Assembly: GCF_014651835.1 (NCBI RefSeq) | Contig: NZ_BMXQ01000001.1 | Span: 1,254,801-1,318,800 of the forward strand | Reading direction: 5' to 3' | Origin: Pigmentiphaga litoralis | Lineage (GTDB): Bacteria > Pseudomonadota > Gammaproteobacteria > Burkholderiales > Burkholderiaceae_B | Length of the DNA stretch: 64,000 bases | Part shown: positions 28,546 through 36,135 of the stretch, in pieces | Position numbering within the stretch: position 1 is the stretch's first letter | How the letters are laid out: each line of letters opens with the position of its first letter | Position numbers and translations under genes: made by a program | Notes under the pieces: generated by a model | The model's input: only the letters and a program-made list of their open reading frames with translations | Told to the model about the DNA's origin: nothing | Database searches by the model: none

Positions 28546-29747
28546 CGCGGCACGACAATCGCGACCTGCTCCGCCGGCGGGGTATTCCGGCTGCGGCCAC
28601 AGCGCACGATCCCGTCGATCATCACCATGCCCACGCCCGGGATGTCGCCCAGCTCGACGCTTTCCAGCAGCGTCTTGCCCGCCGAATGTTGCGCGCGATC
28701 CATGAAGACAAAGTCCGCTGGGCGACCCACTTCGATCAGGCCCTGACGCAGATTGCGCATCCGCGCCGTGTTGCCCGTCGCAAAGCCAAAGGCGATTTCG
28801 GCCGGGATGTCGGCCATGCTCGATATCAGCGCCACCATGCGCAGGATGCCCAGCGGCTGCACGCCCGACCCGGCCGGGCCATCGGTCCCCAGGATCACGC
28901 GGTGCGGGCACTTCAATTCCACCGCGTGCCTGGCGGTCAGGATCGCGATACGTTCGTTGCCGTTGTGAACGATCTCGAGCGCGCGGGTCGACCGCTCGCA
29001 CAGTTCACAGACATGTTTGTATGGCAGCGCGGTGTGGCCGCCGTTCACATGGCCGATCACGTCGGCATCGGCTTCGAGCACGACGTCGGAATCGATCAGG
29101 CCCGACCCCGGAATGGACGGTCCGCCTGTGTGGATGGTGCTCTGGATGCCGTACTTGCGCGCCCAGGCCACCATCGGTCCGGCTTCGTATCCGGCCTTGA
29201 CGGTGCCCAGGCCGACTTCACGGAGCAGTGTCACACCGGCGTCGGCCAGGTCCTTGAAGTCCTGTTCGACCATGCCCTGTTCCAGGATGGGCGCACCGGC
29301 CAGCACCTTGACTCCGCCCCCCACGCCCGCACCGCGCATGCCCTCGAAGGAACGCTGCGCGGTGATCGCCAGCGCTTTGAGGCCGACGATATCCCTGGGC
29401 CGGCCGGGCAAGTGCACCTCGCCGGCCGAAATCATGGTGGTGACGCCGCCGTGCAGGCTTGACTCGATCCACCCCAGCTGCCCCTGGCGCGGTGTCCAGT
29501 CGCCAAAGACCGGATGCACGTGCGAGTCGATCAGGCCCGGCGCCAGCGCGGTCCCGCGGCAATCGATCACCGTGGCGGCGCCATCGATGTCGCCATCGGA
29601 CGCGTCGCCGATCGCGACGATGATGCCGTCATCGACCACCACGGTGCTTGCGTCCAGGATGGGTTGGTCGATGTCGCCCGACAGCAGCAGGCCGATGTTC
29701 CGGATCACTACCTTGCCGGACTTGCCCGACACACTTTCCATTGCCAT
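28539..29747 (-). CDS. Enamidase-like amidohydrolase
   Basis: Metal-dependent amidohydrolase, 402 residues from an ATG with a GGGAG ribosome site. Metal ligands are visible as H76 and H78 in LIDSHVHP, a further histidine in STIHTGGPS, H in GHVNGGHTA and an aspartate in ILGTDGPAGSG. Overall resemblance is to the enamidase of anaerobic nicotinate fermentation (Eubacterium barkeri), which opens 6-oxo-tetrahydronicotinate to 2-formylglutarate; this is from memory of the family, not a search. It is the last gene of the DUF1185-liv operon, 37 bp after livF, so it likely acts on the transported or ring-derived amide. Substrate is inference. Confidence 0.72.
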   Translation of the reverse strand: MAMESVSGKSGKVVIRNIGLLLSGDIDQPILDASTVVVDDGIIVAIGDASDGDIDGAATVIDCRGTALAPGLIDSHVHPVFGDWTPRQGQLGWIESSLHGGVTTMISAGEVHLPGRPRDIVGLKALAITAQRSFEGMRGAGVGGGVKVLAGAPILEQGMVEQDFKDLADAGVTLLREVGLGTVKAGYEAGPMVAWARKYGIQSTIHTGGPSIPGSGLIDSDVVLEADADVIGHVNGGHTALPYKHVCELCERSTRALEIVHNGNERIAILTARHAVELKCPHRVILGTDGPAGSGVQPLGILRMVALISSMADIPAEIAFGFATGNTARMRNLRQGLIEVGRPADFVFMDRAQHSAGKTLLESVELGDIPGVGMVMIDGIVRCGRSRNTPPAEQVAIVVPRY

Positions 29748-29784
29748 TGTCTGCTCTCCCGTGCCGTGCGTGACGTGCCCTGCC

Positions 29785-30498
29785 TCAAACCGACAGGTAG
29801 GCCCGCCGTACGGCGTCGTTGGCCGCCAGTTCCTCCATCGTGCCCTGATAGCGGATATGGCCGTTCTCAAGCACGTAGGCGCGGTCGCTCACCAGTTCCG
29901 CAAAGTGCATGTTCTGTTCGGACAGCAGGATGGACATGCCTTCGCGTTTGAGCGCGATGATCATGTTGGCCATCTGCTCCACGATCACCGGCGCCACGCC
30001 TTCGGACGGTTCATCGAGCAGCACCAGGTAGGGATTGCCCATCAGCGTGCGCGACACGGTCAGCATCTGCTGCTCGCCGCCGCTCATCTGGCCACCCGGC
30101 CGGTTCGGCATTTCGCCCAGGTTCGGGAACAGCTTGAACAGCTTTTCAGGGGTCCATTCCACGGCATCCGCCCGGGCGGGCTGCTTGCCGATTTCCAGAT
30201 TTTCGAGCACGCTCAATTCGGTGAACACGCGGCGGTCTTCGGGCACGAAGCCCATGCCCAGCCGCGCGATCTGATAGGGCTTGCTCTTGGCCACCGACTG
30301 GCCCAGGAAGTCGACTTCGCCGCGGCTGCGGTCCAGCAGGCCCATCACGGCCTTCATGGTGGTCGACTTGCCGGCCCCGTTGCGGCCCATCAGGGCCACC
30401 ACTTCGCCGCGGCGCACTTCCAGGCCGACATCGAACAGGATGTGCGCGCGGCCGTAGAAGGCGTTCAGGTTCTGTACCTTCAGCAGTACGTCGCTCAT
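29785..30498 (-). CDS. livF: ABC transporter ATP-binding protein, branched-chain amino acid type (LivF)
   Basis: 237-residue ATPase of a HAAT (branched-chain amino acid/amide) importer. Walker A is GRNGAGKST, the signature is MSGGEQQML and Walker B is LVLLDEPSEG, with the LivF-typical length and FYGRAHILFDVGLEVRRGE start. Its ATG overlaps the livG stop by 4 bp. Given its catabolic neighbours it probably energises uptake of an aromatic or amide substrate, not leucine. Confidence 0.93.
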   Translation of the reverse strand: MSDVLLKVQNLNAFYGRAHILFDVGLEVRRGEVVALMGRNGAGKSTTMKAVMGLLDRSRGEVDFLGQSVAKSKPYQIARLGMGFVPEDRRVFTELSVLENLEIGKQPARADAVEWTPEKLFKLFPNLGEMPNRPGGQMSGGEQQMLTVSRTLMGNPYLVLLDEPSEGVAPVIVEQMANMIIALKREGMSILLSEQNMHFAELVSDRAYVLENGHIRYQGTMEELAANDAVRRAYLSV

Positions 30499-31286
30499 GC
30501 ATGTGCTCCGGCGGTCGTCAGGTCGGGCGCCTTGGCCTCGAAGGTTTTTCCGGTGCCGAAATAGACTTCGCGCACCTTGGGGTGGTTGCGGATCGTTTCG
30601 CCATCGCCTTCCGCGATCAACTGGCCGCGGGCCAGCACGATCATGCGGTCGGCATAGGCAAACACCACGTCCATGCTGTGCTCGGTAAAGAGCACCGACA
30701 GGTTGCGTTCCACCACCAGTTTCTTGGTCAGCGCCATCAGCGCGTTGCGCTCGTTGGGCGCCATCCCTGCGGTCGGCTCGTCCATCAGCAGCAGCTTGGG
30801 CTGGTTGGCCAGTGCAATGGCCAGCTCGACCCGCTTGACGTCGCCATAGGCCAGCACGCCGCAGGACCGCTCGGCCTGGCTGGCCATGTCGACCTGGGCC
30901 AGCAGCGCCATGGCTTCATCGCGATAGAACGACGCCGCCGGCCGCCACAGATGCGACAGCTTGCGCTCGAACGACATCAAGGCCATCTGCACGTTTTCGA
31001 CCACGGTCATGGAACTGAACGTGGCGGCGATCTGGAAGGTCCGCCCCACGCCGAGCCGCCAGATGTTGCGCGGCTTCATGCCGATCAGTTCCTGCCCGTC
31101 GAGCAGGATCGAACCGCTGTTGGGCTTGAGCTGCCCGTTGACCATGTTGAAGCAGGTCGACTTGCCGGCGCCGTTGGGGCCCAGCAGCGCGAGCAACTGG
31201 CCGCGCGGCAGATCGAAGGACACGTTGTCGGCGGCCTTGACGCCGCCGAAGGACTTGGTCAGGTTCTTGACTTGGAGCAAGCTCAT
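30495..31286 (-). CDS. livG: ABC transporter ATP-binding protein, branched-chain amino acid type (LivG)
   Basis: 263-residue HAAT ATPase. Walker A GPNGAGKST and the LivG-typical FGGVKAADNVSFDL opening are present, with Walker B LLLMDEPTAG. The usual ABC signature LSxGxQ is altered to VLAYGDVKRVELA, which is common in this subgroup (LxYGxxRxLE). It overlaps the fused permease gene by 4 bp (ATGA) and livF by 4 bp. Confidence 0.93.
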   Translation of the reverse strand: MSLLQVKNLTKSFGGVKAADNVSFDLPRGQLLALLGPNGAGKSTCFNMVNGQLKPNSGSILLDGQELIGMKPRNIWRLGVGRTFQIAATFSSMTVVENVQMALMSFERKLSHLWRPAASFYRDEAMALLAQVDMASQAERSCGVLAYGDVKRVELAIALANQPKLLLMDEPTAGMAPNERNALMALTKKLVVERNLSVLFTEHSMDVVFAYADRMIVLARGQLIAEGDGETIRNHPKVREVYFGTGKTFEAKAPDLTTAGAHA

Positions 31287-33241
31287 ACCGCCTCCCGCAG
31301 CGCGGCTGGATCGGTGACGGTGACCGTGACCGGTTTGGTGCCGGGCGCGCCGCCGTCGTGTTTGTCGCCGCGCTGGAACACGCTGCGAAGGAAGCCGACG
31401 ATGCCGAGCGGGAACGCCAGCACCAGGGCCAGCACGGCCAGGCCCAGAATCGCGCGCCAGTATTCGGTTTCGCGGGCAATTGTGTCATGCAGCCAGGTAA
31501 AGACGGAGGCCCCGACGATGGGACCGGCCAGCGTCTGCACGCCGCCCAGCAGCACCATCACCAGGCCATCGATGGACCGGCTGACACTGATGGCTTCGGG
31601 CGAGATGCTGCCCTTCGAAAACGCGAACAGCGAACCGGCCAGACCGCAGAACATGCCGGCCACCACAAAAGCCATCCACTGCACCTGCTTGACGTCGATC
31701 CCGATCGAATCGGCACGCAGCGGCGAATCCCGGCCCGCGCGCATGGCATAGCCGAAGGGCGAGAACAACGCCCGGCGCAGCAGCCACACTCCGGCCACGC
31801 ACATCACCAGTGTCAGGTAGTAATAGGCCACCGGCGACGACAGCCAGGCCGCGGGCCAGATGCCCACCAGGCCGTTGCTGCCGCCCGTGAACGCATCCCA
31901 CTGGTAGATGATCGACCACACGATCTGCGCAAAGGCCAGCGTCAGCATCGCCAGATAGACCCCCGACAGGCGCACGCAGAACCAGCCGAATACCAGGGCG
32001 CCGACCGCCGCCACCAGGGGCGCCAGCATCAGCGCGGCTTCCATGGGCAGGCCCACGGACTTGAACAGCAGCGCCGCGCCATAGGCGCCCAGGCCGAAGT
32101 ACGCCGCATGTCCGAAGGAATGCATGCCGCCCGGGCCCATGATGAAGTGCAGGCTGGCAGCGAACAGCACGGCCACCAGGATTTCGACCAGCAACACCGT
32201 CAGGTAGGGGAATGCGGCGGCCAGCAGGGGCACGGCCACCAGGGCGGCAATGACCACGATGAACAGCGCTTGCACGGCCTTGCTGGTCGGGCGCAGCGGA
32301 TCTTCCACGCCCGACACATTGCGCGACAGGGCAAGCGGCTTTCCGAGCAGACCCCACGGGCGTACCACCAGGATGAAGGCCATGACCAGGAATTCGGCCA
32401 CCAGGGTCAGCTTCGACAGCGAAAACACCACGCCAAAGATCTGTACCTGCCCGATGGCGATACACAGCGCCTTGATCTCCGCGATCAGCAGCGCCGCCAG
32501 GAAGGCGCCCGGGATCGAGCCCATGCCGCCCACGACCACCACCACGAAGGCGCTGCCGATGGCTTCCAGATCCATGGCCAGGTTGGCGGGCATGCGCGGA
32601 CCCTGCAGGGCGCCGCCCAGGCCGGCCAGGAAGGAACCCAGCGCGAACACGCCGGTGAACAGCCAGGCCTGGTTGATGCCCAGTGCGCCGACCATCTCGC
32701 GATCCTGCGTTGCTGCGCGGATCAGCTTGCCCCAGCGGGTGCGGGTCAGGGCCAGCCACAGAATGCCCAGCACCAGCGGACCGATGAAGATCAGGGCGAG
32801 GTCATACTGGGGAACACGTCGGCCCAGGATTTCGACCGAGCCCGTCAGGCCGGGCGCGCGCGGACCGAACAGGTCCTCGGCGCCCCAGATATACAAAGCC
32901 ACGTCCTTGAGCACCAGCACGACGGCAAAGGTGGCAAGGAGCTGGAACAGCTCGGGCGCATGGTAGATGCGCCGCAAGACCAGAATTTCGATGAGCGCGC
33001 CGATCAGGGCGACGGCCAGCGCGGCCAGGACGACCGAGGCCCAGAAACCGAGGCCGGTGCCGCCCATCATCCCGACGATGGTGTAAGCGATGTAGATCCC
33101 GAACATGTAGAACGAACCATGCGCGAAATTGACGATACGCGTCACGCCGAAGATCAGCGACAGGCCCGCTGCGACCATGAACATGGCCGATGCGTCGGCC
33201 AGGCCGTTCAGCATTTGGACAAATAAGCTTGAGAAAGTCAT
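31283..33241 (-). CDS. Fused LivH-LivM permease of a HAAT ABC transporter
   Basis: One 652-residue polypeptide carries both inner-membrane permease domains that are usually separate. The LivH half (about 1-300; GLSLIFGVTRIVNFAHGSFY) is followed by a polar linker (VSGVEDPLRPTSKAV) and the LivM half (about 330-640; SFGHAAYFGLGAYGAAL, YLAMLTLAFAQIVW). Each half has its own coupling-helix-type loop. The short C-terminal tail (VTVTVTDPAALREAV) has no counterpart in typical LivM. The start MTFSSLFVQMLNG is chosen over an in-frame ATG 18 bp upstream. Fusion fixes a 1:1 permease stoichiometry. Confidence 0.92.
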   Translation of the reverse strand: MTFSSLFVQMLNGLADASAMFMVAAGLSLIFGVTRIVNFAHGSFYMFGIYIAYTIVGMMGGTGLGFWASVVLAALAVALIGALIEILVLRRIYHAPELFQLLATFAVVLVLKDVALYIWGAEDLFGPRAPGLTGSVEILGRRVPQYDLALIFIGPLVLGILWLALTRTRWGKLIRAATQDREMVGALGINQAWLFTGVFALGSFLAGLGGALQGPRMPANLAMDLEAIGSAFVVVVVGGMGSIPGAFLAALLIAEIKALCIAIGQVQIFGVVFSLSKLTLVAEFLVMAFILVVRPWGLLGKPLALSRNVSGVEDPLRPTSKAVQALFIVVIAALVAVPLLAAAFPYLTVLLVEILVAVLFAASLHFIMGPGGMHSFGHAAYFGLGAYGAALLFKSVGLPMEAALMLAPLVAAVGALVFGWFCVRLSGVYLAMLTLAFAQIVWSIIYQWDAFTGGSNGLVGIWPAAWLSSPVAYYYLTLVMCVAGVWLLRRALFSPFGYAMRAGRDSPLRADSIGIDVKQVQWMAFVVAGMFCGLAGSLFAFSKGSISPEAISVSRSIDGLVMVLLGGVQTLAGPIVGASVFTWLHDTIARETEYWRAILGLAVLALVLAFPLGIVGFLRSVFQRGDKHDGGAPGTKPVTVTVTDPAALREAV

Positions 33242-33331
33242 GCGCGTGCCATCCAGCAAGAAGCAGGGGGCGCGCCGCGGTCACGATTGAACCGGACCGG
33301 GCGCCCCATTTACAGTGGAACCGCCCTGACT

Positions 33332-34537
33332 TCAGTCCGCAGGACGCAGTTTCTTCACTTCGGCATCGCTCAATTGAACCGATGCGCCGTCGACGTACTT
33401 GTAGTCGACCATGATGCCCTTGCCGTCCTTGACGTCGGTGCGGCCCACATAGGCGCCCATCGTCGACTGGTTATCCTGCGCGCGATAGGTGATGTTGCCC
33501 ATCGGCGTCGGCACGACCAGGCCCTTGAACGCCTGGACCATCTTTTCGGTATCGCTGCTGCCGGCTTTCTTCAGGCCCGCGGCCAGCGACATGACCGAGC
33601 TGTAGCCCACCACCGAGCCCAGACGCGGATAGTCGTTGAACTTCTTGCGGAAGGCGTCGACGAACTTCTTGTTTTCGGGCGTGGTGATCGAATACCAGGG
33701 GTAGCCGGTCACGATCCAGTTCTTGGGCGCTTCGTCTTTCAGCGGATCCAGGTATTCCGGTTCGCCGGTCAGCAGCGACACGACCTGGCGATTTTCGAAC
33801 AGACCGCGGGTGTTGCCTTCGCGCACGAAGCGGCCCAGGTCGGCGCCAAACAGCGTGTTGAAGATTGCGTCGGGCTTGGCATCGGCCAGCGCCTGCGTGA
33901 CCGCGCCGGCATCGACCTTGCCGAGCGGCGTGGCTTGCTCGGCCACCCACTCGATATCGGGCTGCGCAGCCGTCATCAGTTTCTTGAACGTGGCGACCGA
34001 CGACTGGCCGTATTCATAATTGGGATAGACGATGGCCCAGCGTTTTTTCTTCAGCTTGAGCGCTTCCGGCACCAGCATCGCGACCTGCATGTACAGCGAC
34101 GGGCGCAGGCGGTAGGTGTAGCGGTTGCCGTTTTCCCACACGATCTTGTCGGTCAGCGGTTCGGACGCCAGGAAGAACACCTTGCGCTGCTTGGCGAAGT
34201 CGGTAATGGCCAGGCCCGTGTTCGACAGGAAGCCGCCGAACAGCACGTCGACCTTCTCACGCGTGATCAGCTCTTCGGCCACCCGCACGGAATCGCCCGG
34301 GTTGCCGTTGTCGTCGCGCGCAATGATTTCAAGCTTCTTGCCGTTGACGCCGCCGGCAGCGTTGATCTCTTCGATCGCCAGCTCGTAACCGCGCTTGTAC
34401 GGCTCGAGAAACGCAGGCTGTGCCTTGTAGCTGTTGATCTCGCCGATCTTGATGGTGCTCTGGGCATACGCGCCGGTCGCTGCGAACACGGACACCAGCG
34501 CGGCCGTGTGGCGCAGGAAACGAGTGGGTGCTGTCAT
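33332..34537 (-). CDS. Periplasmic substrate-binding protein of HAAT transporter (LivK-like)
   Basis: 401-residue Leu/Ile/Val-binding-type receptor. The start MTAPTRFLRHTAALVSVFAA gives a signal peptide with cleavage after AYAQ. The mature protein has the family motif KIGEINSYKAQPAFLEPYKR and two alternating lobes (AGGVNGKKLEIIARDDNGNP; KWAIVYPNYEYGQSS). It is followed by the fused permease, LivG and LivF and preceded by the DUF1185 pair, so its ligand is probably the substrate of the catabolic cluster. The precise ligand cannot be read from the sequence. Confidence 0.9.
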   Translation of the reverse strand: MTAPTRFLRHTAALVSVFAATGAYAQSTIKIGEINSYKAQPAFLEPYKRGYELAIEEINAAGGVNGKKLEIIARDDNGNPGDSVRVAEELITREKVDVLFGGFLSNTGLAITDFAKQRKVFFLASEPLTDKIVWENGNRYTYRLRPSLYMQVAMLVPEALKLKKKRWAIVYPNYEYGQSSVATFKKLMTAAQPDIEWVAEQATPLGKVDAGAVTQALADAKPDAIFNTLFGADLGRFVREGNTRGLFENRQVVSLLTGEPEYLDPLKDEAPKNWIVTGYPWYSITTPENKKFVDAFRKKFNDYPRLGSVVGYSSVMSLAAGLKKAGSSDTEKMVQAFKGLVVPTPMGNITYRAQDNQSTMGAYVGRTDVKDGKGIMVDYKYVDGASVQLSDAEVKKLRPAD

Positions 34538-34651
34538 GGCTTTTCCTAACGAAGTGTGAAGCATCACAAAATCTACGGGGAGTACTGCAAATGGCGAGGC
34601 GCCGGCCAACCGCATCGGCGCCCTGGTTCGAACCTGTGAAGCAGGCACCGG

Positions 34652-35236
34652 CTAGCGTAATCCGTCCACGCCCTGGATGGCATCTTTTTCCAGTCCGCCA
34701 ACGCGTGCCAGAGGCCGCCCGCTGTCGGTCACGACCACGGCCACCACGATCTCATTGGCGCGCGGCGCGTCGGACACTCGTGCTTCCATCGCGTCGAAGT
34801 GACTGCGTACATACGCGGCGTCCTTGTGGCCCAAGGGAACGTCGATCGCGGTGCCCAGCGTGCCCATCTTTTTGGCGGACGGCACCAGCGCGGCGCCCTT
34901 GCCCAGCACGTCGCGCAGCGGAGCGCCCAGTTTGGGGTGCAGAATTGCCGCAGCGTGTTCAATCTCGCCGGCTTCGCCCACGATGGCGGCCTTGCCGTAG
35001 CTTTCAGCTTCACCGGGCGAAATACCCAGGGCGGCGACGCATTTTTCGCCCAGCAGGCGGCCCAGTTCGGCGCCGATCTCGACCAACTCATCCAGGTTGC
35101 CGGCGTAGCGGCCCGCATAAGGGTTGGCGATCACGGCCATGGCCAGCGCGCGGCGGGTCGGCGGGGTCACTACCTGCCCCATCTCGATCCGGATCTCGTC
35201 GACCTGTACCACCAGCTTGCGAAGATTCATCGTCAT
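34652..35236 (-). CDS. PF06684 (DUF1185, 'amino acid synthesis') protein, copy A
   Basis: 194-residue cytoplasmic protein of PF06684. The known structures of this family have a chorismate-mutase-like fold with unproven function. Family motifs: NPYAGRYAGNLDELVEIG, ESYGKAAIVGEAGEIEHAAA and DVPLGHKDAAYVRSHFDAME. Start at ATG 35236 behind AGGACAGG; a second ATG two codons in is equally possible. It is a paralogue of the next gene upstream, sharing the same motifs in the same order, 41 bp away. The pair may form a hetero-oligomer. They head a seven-gene operon with the HAAT transporter and enamidase-like gene. Confidence 0.87.
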   Translation of the reverse strand: MTMNLRKLVVQVDEIRIEMGQVVTPPTRRALAMAVIANPYAGRYAGNLDELVEIGAELGRLLGEKCVAALGISPGEAESYGKAAIVGEAGEIEHAAAILHPKLGAPLRDVLGKGAALVPSAKKMGTLGTAIDVPLGHKDAAYVRSHFDAMEARVSDAPRANEIVVAVVVTDSGRPLARVGGLEKDAIQGVDGLR

Positions 35237-35277
35237 GTCCTGTCCTTGGTCGATCTTGTTCGATACGCGGCGCGCGT

Positions 35278-35868
35278 TCAGCGCAGCCCGTCCTTGCCCA
35301 CGATTTGCGACACCGCCAGGCCGCCCACCCGGGCGTGCACGCGTGCACCGGTTGTCATGGCCAGCACGAACACCACTTCGTCCGCGGCGGGCGCACCGGG
35401 CACCGACACTTCCATCGCATCGAAATGGCTGCGCACGTAGCTGGCGTTGACATGGGCGAGCGGGACATCGAGCCGGGTCGAAGGTGCGCCGACTTTCTTG
35501 GCCGAAATCACAATCGCGTTCGTGGCCACGCCCTGCCCTTCGAGCAGTTCCCGCATGGCATAGCCGCCAGGCACATGCCACACCGCGCCATGTTCCAGTT
35601 CGCCAGCGGCGCCCACGATCGCGCCCTTGCCGTAGCTTTCGATGCTCTTGGCATCGACCTGCATGGCCGCGAGCAGCCGCCGCGCCATATCCAGGCCCAC
35701 CGGCTTCAATGCATCCATCATCGGCAACAGGTCGGGTTCATACCGGCCGGCAAACGGATTGGTCAGCACTGCCATGATCGCGCCGCGCACCAGGGGCGTC
35801 GCCGCTGGCGGGCCGTACTCATGGAAAATCGTTTCCACGTGGGTGAAGACTTCGCGGATCTCGATCAT
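35278..35868 (-). CDS. PF06684 (DUF1185) protein, copy B
   Basis: 196-residue paralogue of the preceding entry and first gene of the operon. It carries ESYGKGAIVGAAGELEHGAV, NPFAGRYEPDLLPMMDALK and LDVPLAHVNASYVRSHFDAM. The conserved K-G-A-I-V-G-x-x-G-E-x-E-H and H-F-D-A-M-E segments are shared between both copies, so both probably keep the same active-site architecture. Structural members of the family have been linked to amino-acid metabolism by gene neighbourhood only. Here the neighbourhood is pyridine catabolism plus transport, so a role in handling a ring-cleavage or amide intermediate is a reasonable inference. Confidence 0.87.
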   Translation of the reverse strand: MIEIREVFTHVETIFHEYGPPAATPLVRGAIMAVLTNPFAGRYEPDLLPMMDALKPVGLDMARRLLAAMQVDAKSIESYGKGAIVGAAGELEHGAVWHVPGGYAMRELLEGQGVATNAIVISAKKVGAPSTRLDVPLAHVNASYVRSHFDAMEVSVPGAPAADEVVFVLAMTTGARVHARVGGLAVSQIVGKDGLR

Positions 35869-36003
35869 GCATCGTCCTGTCGGTCAAAAAAACGGGTCGT
35901 GGAAGCGGTCTTGCGGGGCAGCACCACGCATGTGCAAACGCAGGCGCCATGCGCATCATTCGGGTGCGACTGCTCACCCAATGCACCGCAATATCCCACA
36001 TTT

Positions 36004-36023
36004 CATGTAGTACGCACTACATG
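36004..36023 (-). promoter_or_regulatory. Operator palindrome upstream of DUF1185-liv operon
   Basis: Perfect inverted repeat CATGTAGT (36004-36011), 4-bp centre ACGC, ACTACATG (36016-36023). An extra half-site ACTACATGAAA lies at 36096-36106, exactly 80 bp further. The layout TAGT-N4-ACTA is compatible with a GntR/FCD-type or similar dimeric regulator. It differs from the TGTGTAC sites of the nicX/nicC region, so this operon is probably under a separate regulator not found in the window. Confidence 0.6.
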
Positions 36024-36135
36024 GAAATCACTGATAAGAAACAATGCAAGGATAGTGCCAGGGCAAGGCCATGCGGGCCCGTTCGTTCGGCAATCACTAC
36101 ATGAAACGGATACGCAAAATCAGGCGAACGACAAC

